A stretch of 64,000 bases of DNA from Halotia branconii CENA392 (GTDB lineage: Bacteria > Cyanobacteriota > Cyanobacteriia > Cyanobacteriales > Nostocaceae), in NCBI RefSeq assembly GCF_029953635.1, contig NZ_CP124543.1:5621455-5685454 (forward strand), written 5' to 3'. Position numbers and translations under genes: made by a program. The notes under the pieces are model-generated. The model had not been told where the DNA came from. It searched no databases and was given only the letters and a program-made list of their open reading frames with translations. Positions 25,971-35,090 of the stretch are shown piece by piece. How positions within the stretch are numbered: position 1 is the stretch's first letter; each line of letters starts with the position of its first letter.

Positions 25971-27647
25971 TCAATGGGATATGAATATCTTGGCTGCGTG
26001 GCTGGGCAAGTTGGTAATCATACCACTGTTTCCGATTTCTACTTCAGAGTTGGTAAACCAATCTCTCCAAGAATGAATAGTGGGAAATTCCGGAATATGA
26101 TATTTGGTTAAATGCTGATTAGAAAAATTGGCTACAACTACAATCTGAGAACCCCACTCATGCCAGCGGACGTATCCTAGGACTTTAGCGTCTGCATTTT
26201 CGTGAAAAAATTTGATGTTGTCACTTTGTATGGCTGGAGTTTGCCGACGTAAGATAATGAGTTTTTTGTAATATTCCCATAAGTCCTGATTTTGCTTGTT
26301 TGCCAATAAAGACCATGTAATCTTCTGCGGCTGAGTTACGCTTTCACTTTTTTCTTGATATTCACCAAACTCTTCTCCCATCCACAACATGGGTATACCT
26401 TTGGCGGTCATTAATAGAACTGCTGCTAATTTAGCTATTTCAAATGCAGTTGTATTAAAAATACCGCGATCGCCTAATTCTCGCAACAGGCGATCGCGAT
26501 CGTGAGTTGCCAGATAATTGATTACATTGGTAGCAGTGGCGTAACCTTGTTGTTGAGGATCTAAAACTTGCTTAAGATTGTTTAACTCAAATGACTCTCC
26601 ACAAATATGTGGAATCATGAAGTAGTGAAAACTTTCATGCCAGCAAGCATCTAATGGTCCATCTGGTTTTACTACAGTGTTGGTATCGGGAATATGTTCG
26701 GCAATGTTATAAAACTGCTTAGGTTCAGCACTATTTTTCGCTTGTTTAGCTAGCCAGTCGAGAAATTCAAAGTTAGCTAATTGACGAACTGCATCAAAAC
26801 GAATGCCATCAATGTGATACTCTTCAATCCAAAATCGTACAACATCACCGATATATTTCCATGCAGGCTTAATATCTAGCTTCTCGTCGTAATGATTATA
26901 GTTAAATTCTGGCCCCCAATAATTATCAGGGTCTTCTGGATAATGCTGATGCTCGTAGTACCAATAATTACGATCAATTAGCATTAATGGACATTCTTCA
27001 TCTGTATGGTTGTAAATTCCATCCATGAAAACCCGAATGCCTCTACCATGACATTTGTCAATTAAGTTTTTTAAGTCTTCTGTCAAGCCATAACTGGATT
27101 CTGTTGCAAAGAAGTGTCGTACTTTATAGCCCCAGCTATAATCGCCTGGATATTCATTGACTGGCATTAATTCAATTGCATTAATTCCTAATTCACAGAA
27201 ATAATCTAATTTTTCAATTACACCTTTATATTTGCCTTTTTTATCTGAGCCGACATCGTCATTTGTAAAGTCAGCAACATGTAGTTCATAAATGACTAAT
27301 TCATGAATATCACTCAATGGTGTGTCATCGTGCTGCCAAACATAAGTATCAACAATACGTTGACCATCTTTAATCCTGACTACACCTTGTTTTTCTTTTT
27401 CATTAATATCTGTTGCGTAGGGATCAATCACATCTACCCATTGATCTGGTGCAAAATTGGGGCTTTTCGTTTGCACACGAAATTTATATTGATAAATACC
27501 GTCTTCTAGTTCTACTTCAGTTCTGAAATAACCATTTTCATCTTTTGACATTAGCATCTCTTTTCCATCAGAAAAAGAGCCAACTAAGGCAGCTCCTTTG
27601 TTACGAGGAGCAAACAAAACAAATTCAATTAAGCTTGCCATATTCAA
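25971..27647 (-). CDS. GH13 alpha-amylase-family enzyme with N-terminal CBM48-like domain
   Basis: A 558-residue glycoside hydrolase. Residues 1-105 are an immunoglobulin-like domain related to CBM48 (FVLFAPRNKGAALVGSF). The barrel carries the four GH13 regions: FMDGIYNHT (207-215), GIRFDAVRQL with nucleophile Asp285, YNIAEHIPD with acid Glu317, and LATHDRDR with His382-Asp383. The layout fits the branching-enzyme/trehalohydrolase branch that acts on alpha-1,4 or alpha-1,6 glucans, but the exact specificity cannot be read. No signal peptide is seen, so it should act on cytoplasmic glycogen or maltooligosaccharides. Confidence 0.85.
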   Translation of the reverse strand: MNMASLIEFVLFAPRNKGAALVGSFSDGKEMLMSKDENGYFRTEVELEDGIYQYKFRVQTKSPNFAPDQWVDVIDPYATDINEKEKQGVVRIKDGQRIVDTYVWQHDDTPLSDIHELVIYELHVADFTNDDVGSDKKGKYKGVIEKLDYFCELGINAIELMPVNEYPGDYSWGYKVRHFFATESSYGLTEDLKNLIDKCHGRGIRVFMDGIYNHTDEECPLMLIDRNYWYYEHQHYPEDPDNYWGPEFNYNHYDEKLDIKPAWKYIGDVVRFWIEEYHIDGIRFDAVRQLANFEFLDWLAKQAKNSAEPKQFYNIAEHIPDTNTVVKPDGPLDACWHESFHYFMIPHICGESFELNNLKQVLDPQQQGYATATNVINYLATHDRDRLLRELGDRGIFNTTAFEIAKLAAVLLMTAKGIPMLWMGEEFGEYQEKSESVTQPQKITWSLLANKQNQDLWEYYKKLIILRRQTPAIQSDNIKFFHENADAKVLGYVRWHEWGSQIVVVANFSNQHLTKYHIPEFPTIHSWRDWFTNSEVEIGNSGMITNLPSHAAKIFISH

Positions 27648-27867
27648 CTGTTATAGAGATTCATTGATTTTTAATATTTTAAAAATATTTTGTAATAAAT
27701 ATTTCTAGCTTGTTTCTCAAGTCATCATAATTAATATCATGTTCGTTCAAATAATCGTCATTTTGATCAAAGATCAGCAATCCAAAAAACCTTGTGATTG
27801 CGTCGTTTCATTCGCAGCGGACATATTAAGGGTGATTTGCTAAACATCATATAACTACCTCTTTTAT

Positions 27868-27910
27868 CTCCCTGAAAAAAGGGAAGTACCTTCCTTTTTT
27901 TTTCAGGGAG
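27868..27910. terminator. long hairpin with poly-T arm
   Basis: CTCCCTGAAAAAAGG pairs with CCTTTTTTTTCAGGGAG (15 or more base pairs). It lies between the 3' end of cphB and the upstream region of the GH13 gene and could end transcription from cphB on the minus strand. Confidence 0.6.
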
Positions 27911-27992
27911 TTAAGAAGAATATGCAAAAAATAAATATCAATGCTCAACCAATTATTGATGGACGACTTGATTTGAATGCATCTCCTAAAAG

Positions 27993-28853
27993 TTAGCTGC
28001 TGATGGAAGCAACTGGTACAGAGACATCTGCATTTGGTATGGAGTTGTCATTGAGAATAGGCTGGCGGGTATTGAGGTCAAATTTATAACCGTGTGGTAA
28101 AATATGCAGCTTGGCTCCACAAATTGCTAAAGGTTCATCCTTTAAGATTTCGCCCATGTTGTTATATGTAGCATCTGACTCATCTACTATTGTTACTGAA
28201 CCTTCTCCAATTACTTCGATTTGGCTATCAGTCACTACCATAGCTGTATTTTCGTCGATACCAAATCCTAAAACCGCAGGTTCTTGAATTAAAGCTGAAA
28301 TTAAGCGTCCTAAACGTCCACGCTGGGAAAAATGTTGGTCAATTACCACTCCTGGTAAAAAACCAAGACCTGGCCCCATTTCCACAATTTCTATGCGAGG
28401 GTTTGTTTGGGAGTCACCTTCCATAATCATTTTATCTGGCATTACAGCAGCACCAGCGCTTGTACCTGCAACAACTACACCTTCTGAGAAGCGTTTGTGA
28501 ATTGCAGTATCGATTTCAGTACCTTTTAGGATACTAGTAATACGAGCTTGATCTCCCCCAGTAAAAAATATACCAGTTGCTTTAGCGATCGCTCCTAAAG
28601 CTGTTGAGGAAGATGCATCATCGCGGGTTTCAGTGTCAATAATGCGTACATCCTCGGCTCCCAATCGCTCAAATATTCTAATATAGTTCTCTCCTACCTC
28701 TCTTGGTAGTTCTGTCGCCGCTGTCATAATCACAATATTTGCCTTTGTACTGCCTGAACGTCGCACAAACTCACGTAAAATATGGCAATCATCTTCTTTA
28801 TCTTCAGCTCCACCAATAATTACTAACTGCCGTTTTGTTGTATTTTCCGTCAT
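27993..28853 (-). CDS. cphB: cyanophycinase
   Basis: A 286-residue serine-type exopeptidase that releases beta-Asp-Arg dipeptides from the storage polymer cyanophycin (multi-L-arginyl-poly-L-aspartate). The nucleophile is Ser132 in VAGTSAGAAVM, the same number I recall for the Synechocystis enzyme. IIGGAED near residues 12-18, FTGGDQ (97-102) and GIDENTAMVV are further family signatures. It lies near, and in the opposite direction to, the cyanophycin synthetase-like gene at 29726, so synthesis and breakdown genes form a cluster. A possible terminator hairpin follows. Confidence 0.95.
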   Translation of the reverse strand: MTENTTKRQLVIIGGAEDKEDDCHILREFVRRSGSTKANIVIMTAATELPREVGENYIRIFERLGAEDVRIIDTETRDDASSSTALGAIAKATGIFFTGGDQARITSILKGTEIDTAIHKRFSEGVVVAGTSAGAAVMPDKMIMEGDSQTNPRIEIVEMGPGLGFLPGVVIDQHFSQRGRLGRLISALIQEPAVLGFGIDENTAMVVTDSQIEVIGEGSVTIVDESDATYNNMGEILKDEPLAICGAKLHILPHGYKFDLNTRQPILNDNSIPNADVSVPVASISS

Positions 28854-28990
28854 AGTAACTCCTGATACAAATTAACTAGTTAATATCAATAAAGCATGAC
28901 AATTGAATTTAGAGAATCATCCGTTTGACTGATTACGATACAATAAGTCTTTTTCAGCATAAAGATACATGTTTTTGGCATCCTAAATCA

Positions 28991-29033
28991 TTAAATAATG
29001 CCTCTAGCTTGGTTTTCTAGAGGCATTATTTAA
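28991..29033. repeat. perfect 17-bp inverted repeat
   Basis: Arms TTAAATAATGCCTCTAG (28991-29007) and CTAGAGGCATTATTTAA (29017-29033) match exactly around a nine-base loop. It lies 140 bases upstream of cphB and 180 bases downstream of the small gene at 29212. It may be a terminator of the small gene, though no strong T run follows, or a binding site. Confidence 0.75.
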
Positions 29034-29211
29034 CATTTAACAAATGTATTTCTGCTGTTTTCAGTTTGGGACAATAGTTTTGTTAAGTAATAGCTATTGT
29101 TTATTGATGGCAAAGTTATCTATTAATTAATGCCTAAATAGATTGCATTTTAATAGAAACAACCTTTACAGACAGTTAAATTTATAAAGTTTTATTTTTC
29201 AACGGAAATGT

Positions 29212-29415
29212 CTAATGAATCCCACTCCTATAAAGCAAGTTGGTTAAGAAAAAACGTGCTTGTTCGAGTGAAATATGCCTAGGTTTACCCTGGTAGACAA
29301 TTTGATACTCGTCAATATCTTCCCCATCTCCATGGCCAGATATTAGCTTGCAGCGAAACGCTTCCTCGGCAAGTTGTCTAACTTCATCTCTAAGAGCAGC
29401 TTGGGTGCTATTCAT
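29212..29415 (-). CDS. small protein of unknown function between cphB and cphA2
   Basis: A 67-residue protein from the ATG at 29415 (MNSTQAALRDEV); an upstream in-frame start would add 24 basic residues. The body is acidic, with HGDGEDIDEYQIVYQGKPRH and a C-terminal SLEQARFFLTNLLYRSGI. I do not recognise the family. No membrane or metal motif is visible. Its place between cyanophycin degradation and synthesis genes makes a regulatory role conceivable but unproven. Confidence 0.6.
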   Translation of the reverse strand: MNSTQAALRDEVRQLAEEAFRCKLISGHGDGEDIDEYQIVYQGKPRHISLEQARFFLTNLLYRSGIH

Positions 29416-29725
29416 TTTTTTTGCTGTCTCCTTCAATGCCTGATTCTTATAAATATATAAATTTTTACCAAGTCTTGCACCTTTCAAAGGTTAGATATTT
29501 CATATTCTCTGGGCATAAAAGATTAAAAATTCTTGACTACTGACAAACAGGGATATGATTATGCCTTGAGATAGTTGAAAATGCCTAGCAGTAGGTTAAG
29601 CTGAGGCCAAATGAAACGGCAAATCAATCTCTTTCTAGTTTTTGAAGCAATCTACAACCAAAAAATCTCAGTAAGTAAAAATTAGAGTCTAGATTTCAGG
29701 GTGTTTAGCTAAAGGTTTATCATCA

Positions 29726-31636
29726 ATGATTCAAGAAAAAAGCACTAGTTTAGCCCGCATTAATGCTAGAAAAACTGATGTGTTCGATATTTTCAATCTC
29801 AGGCATTATATTGGGTCTAACCCTTATTTGGATAAAGGGGCGCTAGTATTTGATTTTTCTCTAGTCGAAAATAGAGAACCTCTGCCTATTGAAGATTATA
29901 TTTCTCAAATTGGCGATCGCTATCCACATTTAGGCGAGCAAACCTACGAATCTTACGCTCATCTGTTTGCCAGAGTAGCGTCAGAAGTGGGAAAACTCGA
30001 TATGGGTTTGCACCTCAACCACTGGGATATCAAGGTATGTCCCAAATTTGTGCGGATTTGCATCCAATCACTACATGAACGCACCAGCAGAGAAGTAGTT
30101 TACTTTGTTTGGGATTGGTTTGAAGCGATTACCCAAGACGAACGTTTCCTTTTTGACGAACGACTTGTAAAGCTACAAAGTCGATTCCGGCAATCTGTCT
30201 ATGGTGGTCCTACAGTTTACGCTTTATTGCGAACAGCCTCCCAAAAAGGTATTCCCACTTTTTATTTGTGGGAAGAAGGATTGATGCAATATGGATTAGG
30301 GAAAAACCATGTCCGGGGTGTAGCGACGACATTTGACTGTGATAGTCATATAGATTCGGACTTCACCACCCGTAAAGATGACTGTAAAGCATTTTTACAA
30401 ACCTTGGGTTTCCCCGTACCTGGGGGTGATATTGTCCTTTTTGAAAAGGAAGCTTTAGCATTAGCTAGAGAAATTGGCTACCCAGTAGCTGTCAAACCCG
30501 TAGTAGGTCATAAAGGAATTGGTGTTACCGCTGGTGTACAAGATGCAAAAGAACTTAAATCCGCCTACGATAGAGCATTAGCAGCAATTCCTGAAGACCA
30601 GCCAACACGGATAATTGTCGAAAAAAGTATTTCCGGAACAGACTTTCGTTTACTGTGTGTCAATGGTAGATTCGTCGCTGCTACAGAACGTCGTCCCGCA
30701 TCAGTTGTTGGTGATGGCTACTTAACGATTGCAGAGTTGATTCGCCAAGAGAACCGCAAACCTGAACGTTTAGACTCACCGACTTCACCAATGAGTAAAA
30801 TTCAGGTCGATGAGGCAATGGAACTCTGCCTAGAAGAACAAGATTTATCGTTGAATAGTGTAATCAAAAAAGACCGTACTGTTTTTCTTCGCAAAGTTGC
30901 TAATCTTTCTGCTGGAGGTATGAGCATTGATGCCACATCTACAGTTCACCACGATAATATTATCTTGGCACAAGATATTGCTCAACACTTCCGACTCACA
31001 TGCTTAGGCATAGATGTAATTGCCAAAAATCTTTCGGAATCTTGGAAGTCTAATAACTTTGCCATCATAGAAATCAACGCAGCACCAGGTATTTTGATGC
31101 ATCTTAATCCTGCGGTCGGTGAAAGTGTTGATGTACCCTCTCATATCCTCGAAACCTTTTTTGAGTCGGGTACAGATTCTAGGATACCGATTATGACATT
31201 TAATAAAATCTCCGTTGAGGAACTACAAGAAACAATTGACCATATTCTTTTACAGCATCCTGACTGGGTAGTAGGTGCTGTTTGTCATGATGCTGTTTTT
31301 GTAAATCGCTCAAAGAAAGTATTGCGTAGAGATTACAATAGCAATGTCCAAAGTTTGCTGCGTAATCCTAAACTGGATTTATTAATTGCCGAATATCCAG
31401 AAGATGTCATAGAGGAAGAAGGCATCCTTTACCCAGGAAGTAATATGGTAGTTTTGAATAATCCTACCGAAACAGAGATGGTTTTAGTGCGCGATGTCTT
31501 TGATGGTTCTACTGTGGTGATTAAGAAAGAAAACGATGTTTCAATCCGTCGCAAGGGACTAATTGAAGACTATAGTTTGGGAGAAGATGAACCGTTTACA
31601 CGAGTTTATTTAAAAGAAATCGGCACGATTTTGTAA
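29726..31636 (+). CDS. cphA2: cyanophycin synthetase CphA2-type (no Mur-ligase half)
   Basis: A 636-residue protein related to cyanophycin synthetase. The N-terminal domain (to about residue 210) and the ATP-grasp domain (about 220-490) are intact, with AREIGYPVAVKPVVGHKGIG, IVEKSISGTDFRLLCVNGR and IIEINAAPGILMHLNPA. CphA1 enzymes are about 870-900 residues and end in a Mur-ligase domain with a GTNGKT P-loop; none is present and only a short remnant follows. This matches CphA2, described in Nostocales as re-polymerising beta-Asp-Arg dipeptides with one ATP-dependent site. A hairpin terminator follows. cphB is nearby, so the dipeptide released could be re-used. Confidence 0.88.
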   Translation: MIQEKSTSLARINARKTDVFDIFNLRHYIGSNPYLDKGALVFDFSLVENREPLPIEDYISQIGDRYPHLGEQTYESYAHLFARVASEVGKLDMGLHLNHWDIKVCPKFVRICIQSLHERTSREVVYFVWDWFEAITQDERFLFDERLVKLQSRFRQSVYGGPTVYALLRTASQKGIPTFYLWEEGLMQYGLGKNHVRGVATTFDCDSHIDSDFTTRKDDCKAFLQTLGFPVPGGDIVLFEKEALALAREIGYPVAVKPVVGHKGIGVTAGVQDAKELKSAYDRALAAIPEDQPTRIIVEKSISGTDFRLLCVNGRFVAATERRPASVVGDGYLTIAELIRQENRKPERLDSPTSPMSKIQVDEAMELCLEEQDLSLNSVIKKDRTVFLRKVANLSAGGMSIDATSTVHHDNIILAQDIAQHFRLTCLGIDVIAKNLSESWKSNNFAIIEINAAPGILMHLNPAVGESVDVPSHILETFFESGTDSRIPIMTFNKISVEELQETIDHILLQHPDWVVGAVCHDAVFVNRSKKVLRRDYNSNVQSLLRNPKLDLLIAEYPEDVIEEEGILYPGSNMVVLNNPTETEMVLVRDVFDGSTVVIKKENDVSIRRKGLIEDYSLGEDEPFTRVYLKEIGTIL

Positions 31637-31654
31637 TTTTTTTGCTGTCAAGGC

Positions 31655-31690
31655 AGTCCCGATTAATTTTTTAATTGGGACTACTTTCTT
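31655..31690 (+). terminator. rho-independent terminator after cphA2
   Basis: AGTCCCGATTAA pairs with TTAATTGGGACT around a short T loop, 18 bases after the cphA2 stop, and ends in a T-rich tail. Confidence 0.65.
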
Positions 31691-31810
31691 GAAATAAGAA
31701 TTTATACCGATTCTGTATGAAGATGCGTCAAACTATATGAGGAACGAACCGCCAAGAGCGCAAAGGACACAAAGAAAGAAAATTTGGCGCAGCCTCACAA
31801 AGAAATGGTA

Positions 31811-32851
31811 TTACAACTTTTTGTGGGCAGCTAAAATTATTTTTTCTGTTTCTTCCCAGTTGATACATTTGTCAGTTACAGAAACACCATATTTTAAGTC
31901 TTCTCGTTTACCAGTAATTGATTGACTGCCTTCGTATAAATTTGATTCCAACATCATGCCAACTATTGATGTATTGCCATCTATTATTTGTTCAACAACA
32001 TTTTCTAAGACATTAGCTTGTAATTTGTAGTCTTTATTAGTATTACCGTGACTACAGTCAATGACAATTCTAGGGGGTAAATTAGCCTCTTTTAATTTTT
32101 CTTCTATTAGTTTGACATTTTCTACATCAAAGTTAGGTTGATTGCCACCGCGTAAAATTACATGACCGTAGACATTGCCTCTAGTTTGAAAGACGCTTAC
32201 TTGCCCTTTATGATTAATGCCTAGAAAGTTATGAGAGCTTTTGGCTGAATGTAACGCATTTAAAGCTACTTGAATATTACCATCAGTACCATTTTTAAAA
32301 CCCACAGGCATCGAAAGTCCACTAGCCATTTCTCGATGAGTTTGCGATTCAGTTGTACGTGCGCCAATGGCTGACCATGTAATTAATTCACTAATATATT
32401 GGGGTATGATTGGATCTAGTGCTTCTGTACCAGCAGGTAATCCCAATTCGATAATTTTTAACAGTAAGCTACGGGCAATTAATAAACCATTTTCGACATG
32501 AAAAGAATCATCCATATCGGGATCGTTAATTAATCCTTTCCACCCTACAGTTGTTCTGGGTTTTTCAAAATAAACCCGCATGATTAACAATAATTTATCT
32601 TGAACTTGTTCAGACAAAGCCTTTAGTTTTTCAGCATATTCTAGCGCTGCTTTTGGGTCATGAATTGAACATGGGCCAACTACTATGAATTTTCTCCTAT
32701 CTTGAAAATCTAGGATGTGTTCTAATTCTTTCCTGTAGTTTAAAACTAATTTTTCAGACGATTTTGTTAAAGGCAGTTTTGATTTTACTTCATTAGGTGT
32801 TAATAAAACGTGAGAATTTTTGATGTTAGTGTTAAATAATTGATTGTGCAT
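31811..32851 (-). CDS. DAHP synthase, type I alpha (AroG/AroH type)
   Basis: A 346-residue DAHP synthase of the E. coli AroFGH (type I alpha) class. Signatures are FIVVGPCSIHDPKAAL, MRVYFEKPRTTVGWKGLINDPDM (shown in part), GARTTESQTHREMASG and VIDCSHGNTNKDY. The N-terminal extension that binds aromatic amino acids in this class is present (residues 1-50). It is unrelated in domain layout to the type I beta enzyme at 23687, so the organism carries two differently regulated entry points to the shikimate pathway. The gene is monocistronic. Confidence 0.92.
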   Translation of the reverse strand: MHNQLFNTNIKNSHVLLTPNEVKSKLPLTKSSEKLVLNYRKELEHILDFQDRRKFIVVGPCSIHDPKAALEYAEKLKALSEQVQDKLLLIMRVYFEKPRTTVGWKGLINDPDMDDSFHVENGLLIARSLLLKIIELGLPAGTEALDPIIPQYISELITWSAIGARTTESQTHREMASGLSMPVGFKNGTDGNIQVALNALHSAKSSHNFLGINHKGQVSVFQTRGNVYGHVILRGGNQPNFDVENVKLIEEKLKEANLPPRIVIDCSHGNTNKDYKLQANVLENVVEQIIDGNTSIVGMMLESNLYEGSQSITGKREDLKYGVSVTDKCINWEETEKIILAAHKKL

Positions 32852-33343
32852 GGAGCAGTTCCTGCGTTCTTTGCTATTTCACTTGAGAGCGAAAAATCAT
32901 ACACACATTTTAAATTAAAAGCACAACATCAACTTACAGAATTTTAGACAAAAAAGTTGCGTACCTGACAAATAGATACTTATTTTTAAGTATTTATGTC
33001 ATTGAATGTTGATAATTACTCATAAATAAAACTAGGGAAAATACTTTTTCTGTTGTGTTTGTTATTAGACTGTTGTCATGTGCGAGTATTTGATAGCACT
33101 TCTCGGTTATGTATATTACACTCTAGGCAGAGATTGGGCAAATGCAAAATCTCATTAACTCTTTTTGCGTACTCAGCAAAGGATTTGGGGGTTAGACCTG
33201 TATTGCGATCGCAACTAAAACCGCTATAATCTGACAGTCTCAACTTTTGAGTCCCGGAAAATATTAAATTTAGCAGAAGTTTTAATTATTTGAGAGGGTT
33301 GTACGCTACCTAGATGGGAATGCGTCATCAAAGGAACTAACCA
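32852..33343. other. divergent promoter region
   Basis: About 490 bases between the minus-strand DAHP synthase and the plus-strand ParA gene. It is AT-rich, holds no open frame of interest, and contains one good promoter candidate for the ParA gene (33203-33230). Confidence 0.5.
33203..33230 (+). promoter_or_regulatory. candidate promoter of ParA-like gene
   Basis: TTGCGA (33203-33208) and a perfect TATAAT (33225-33230) are 16 bases apart, about 115 bases upstream of the start codon. Confidence 0.4.
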
Positions 33344-34228
33344 ATGGGATATATAATTTCTACTGCAAATATGAAAGGCGGCGTAGGCAAAACTACTCTC
33401 ACCGTCAATTTAGCTACTTGTTTGGCCAAAAATCATGGTAAACGAGTACTTGTACTTGACTTGGATAGTCAAATCAGCGCTACACTGAGTCTGATGTCGC
33501 CTGTAGATTTTGCCAAGCGTCGCAAGCAAAGTAAGACATTTAGATATTTAATAGACGAAGTTGTCAATCCAGGGTCACAAGCTGAGCTGACTATTCAAGA
33601 TATCATCCAATCGGAAGTCTGTAATCTCCCAGGACTGAATTTATTACCAGGAGATATCGATTTGTATGATGAATTTGTGGTGTCAGAAATGCTGCACCAA
33701 CAAGCAACGGCTTTAGGTGAACAGGATTTTGAAACAGTTTGGAATCGCTTTGAAAGAGTGTTGATCAATAATATTTTAAAACCAGTGCGTCAAGAGTATG
33801 ATTTCATTCTTTTAGATTGTGCGCCTGGCTATAATTTATTGACTCGTAGTGCTTTAGCTGCCAGTGATTTCTACATTCTTCCCGCTAAACCCGAACCTTT
33901 ATCTGTGGTGGGTATTCAATTGTTAGAAAGGCGTATTTCTCAGTTAAAAGATAGTCATGAACAAGAAGCTAAAATAAATATTCAAATGCTGGGAATTGTT
34001 TTTAGTATGGCTACTGTCAACTTATTAACTGGCAGATATTATAAACAAGTTATGCACCGTGTGGTTGAAGATTTTGGTGTAGAAAAAATTTGTAAGTCAC
34101 AAATACCAGTTGATGTGAATGTTGCTAAGGCTGTTGATAGTTTTATGCCAGTAGTTTTGAATGCGCCTCAATCGGCTGGTTCTAAAGCATTTTCTCAGTT
34201 AACTCAGGAGTTATTACAAAAGTTGTAA
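33344..34228 (+). CDS. ParA/Soj-family ATPase
   Basis: A 294-residue ATPase with the deviant Walker A motif KGGVGKTT (residues 11-18), A' motif LVLDLDSQ and Walker B FILLDCAPG. The family partitions plasmids, chromosomes and protein clusters such as carboxysomes by making ATP-dependent gradients on the nucleoid. The central part has an insertion of about 50 residues after the A' motif (KRRKQSKTFRYLIDEV region) with respect to minimal ParA. No ParB or McdB-like partner follows, so the cargo is unknown. It heads the accessory island of toxin-antitoxin and NLR genes. Confidence 0.85.
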   Translation: MGYIISTANMKGGVGKTTLTVNLATCLAKNHGKRVLVLDLDSQISATLSLMSPVDFAKRRKQSKTFRYLIDEVVNPGSQAELTIQDIIQSEVCNLPGLNLLPGDIDLYDEFVVSEMLHQQATALGEQDFETVWNRFERVLINNILKPVRQEYDFILLDCAPGYNLLTRSALAASDFYILPAKPEPLSVVGIQLLERRISQLKDSHEQEAKINIQMLGIVFSMATVNLLTGRYYKQVMHRVVEDFGVEKICKSQIPVDVNVAKAVDSFMPVVLNAPQSAGSKAFSQLTQELLQKL

Positions 34229-34230
34229 GT

Positions 34231-34289
34231 TTGTGTCTTTGTGTCTTTGTGGTAAAAATATAAACCACAAAGGCACAAAGACACAAAGA
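34231..34289. repeat. inverted repeat of CACAAAG units
   Basis: TTTGTGTCTTTGTGTCTTTG followed by TGGT and the complement ACCACAAAGGCACAAAGACA form a long imperfect hairpin directly after the ParA stop codon. It may act as its terminator; related CACAAAG repeats occur near 31760. Confidence 0.65.
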
Positions 34290-34310
34290 AATTTATTTGC
34301 TGCGATCGCC

Positions 34311-34370
34311 TGACTTTATGGGAAACTGATAGTATATGCGATCGCTGAAATTAACCTGATGTATGACAAT
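34311..34370. repeat. 60-bp direct repeat, copy 1 (left of toxin-antitoxin module)
   Basis: TGACTTTATGGGAAACTGAT... through GCGATCGCTGAAATTAACCT is repeated with about 85-90% identity at 35091-35150. The two copies flank the DUF433/DUF5615 module. Confidence 0.8.
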
Positions 34371-34393
34371 CATTTTTGTGGATAGATCACAGT

Positions 34394-34630
34394 ATGAATG
34401 ACACACTTCTACAACGTATCACTCTAAATCCTCATATTTGTCACGGAAAACCTTGTATTAGAGGACTTCGTTATCCAGTTGAATTTATTTTAGAACTGCT
34501 CAGCTCTGGCATGACTACTGAGCAAATATTGGCAGATTATGACGATTTAGAATATGAAGATGTTCTAGCTGTCTTGTTATTTGCAGCTCGACTTAGCCAA
34601 GTCAAAAGTATTCACAAAATCGCTTCATGA
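34394..34630 (+). CDS. DUF433 antitoxin-like protein
   Basis: A 78-residue protein from the ATG at 34394; a GTG six codons earlier is open but less typical. The DUF433 core is clear: ITLNPHICHGKPCIRGLRYP and then SGMTTEQILADYDDLEYEDV with a small helix-turn-helix. DUF433 proteins are commonly paired with DUF5615 PIN-like proteins as antitoxin and toxin. The stop overlaps the next gene start (ATGA). Confidence 0.85.
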   Translation: MNDTLLQRITLNPHICHGKPCIRGLRYPVEFILELLSSGMTTEQILADYDDLEYEDVLAVLLFAARLSQVKSIHKIAS

Positions 34631-34980
34631 AATTTCTTGTTGATGCCCAGTTACCAGTCCGACTTGCAAATTTTCTTAGAGCCTCAAATTACGACACAAT
34701 CCATACCAGAGATTTGCCAGACAAAAATGCTACATCAGATATTGATATTAATACTATATCAATTCAACAATATAGAATTTTAATCACTAAAGATTATGAT
34801 TTTGTCAACTCTTTTTTAACAGTTAAGCAACCTTATAAGCTACTTTTAATCACAACGGGTAATATCAGTAATTCAGAATTAGAAACTCTTTTCTCCACTA
34901 ATATTCTATCTATAATTGAACTATTTAAACACCATTCCTACATTGAAATAAGTCGAGAAACTGTTATTGTACATCAATAG
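34627..34980 (+). CDS. DUF5615 PIN-like toxin
   Basis: A 117-residue PIN-like protein. MKFLVDAQLPVRLANFL at the start carries the first acidic residue (Asp6), and RILITKDYDF carries the second acidic cluster, as in Mut7-C/DUF5615 nucleases. It overlaps its DUF433 partner by four bases. It is expected to be an RNA-cleaving toxin in the cytoplasm; the target is unknown. Confidence 0.85.
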   Translation: MKFLVDAQLPVRLANFLRASNYDTIHTRDLPDKNATSDIDINTISIQQYRILITKDYDFVNSFLTVKQPYKLLLITTGNISNSELETLFSTNILSIIELFKHHSYIEISRETVIVHQ

Positions 34981-35090
34981 AACTATCATAACTTGATACC
35001 ATTTCATGAAATTACTGATACAAAGTACTTTTCTTACTCCCCCTGCTTCTTCTGCTTGCCTAAATGTATCAACTTTAAAGTAAAACGGTA

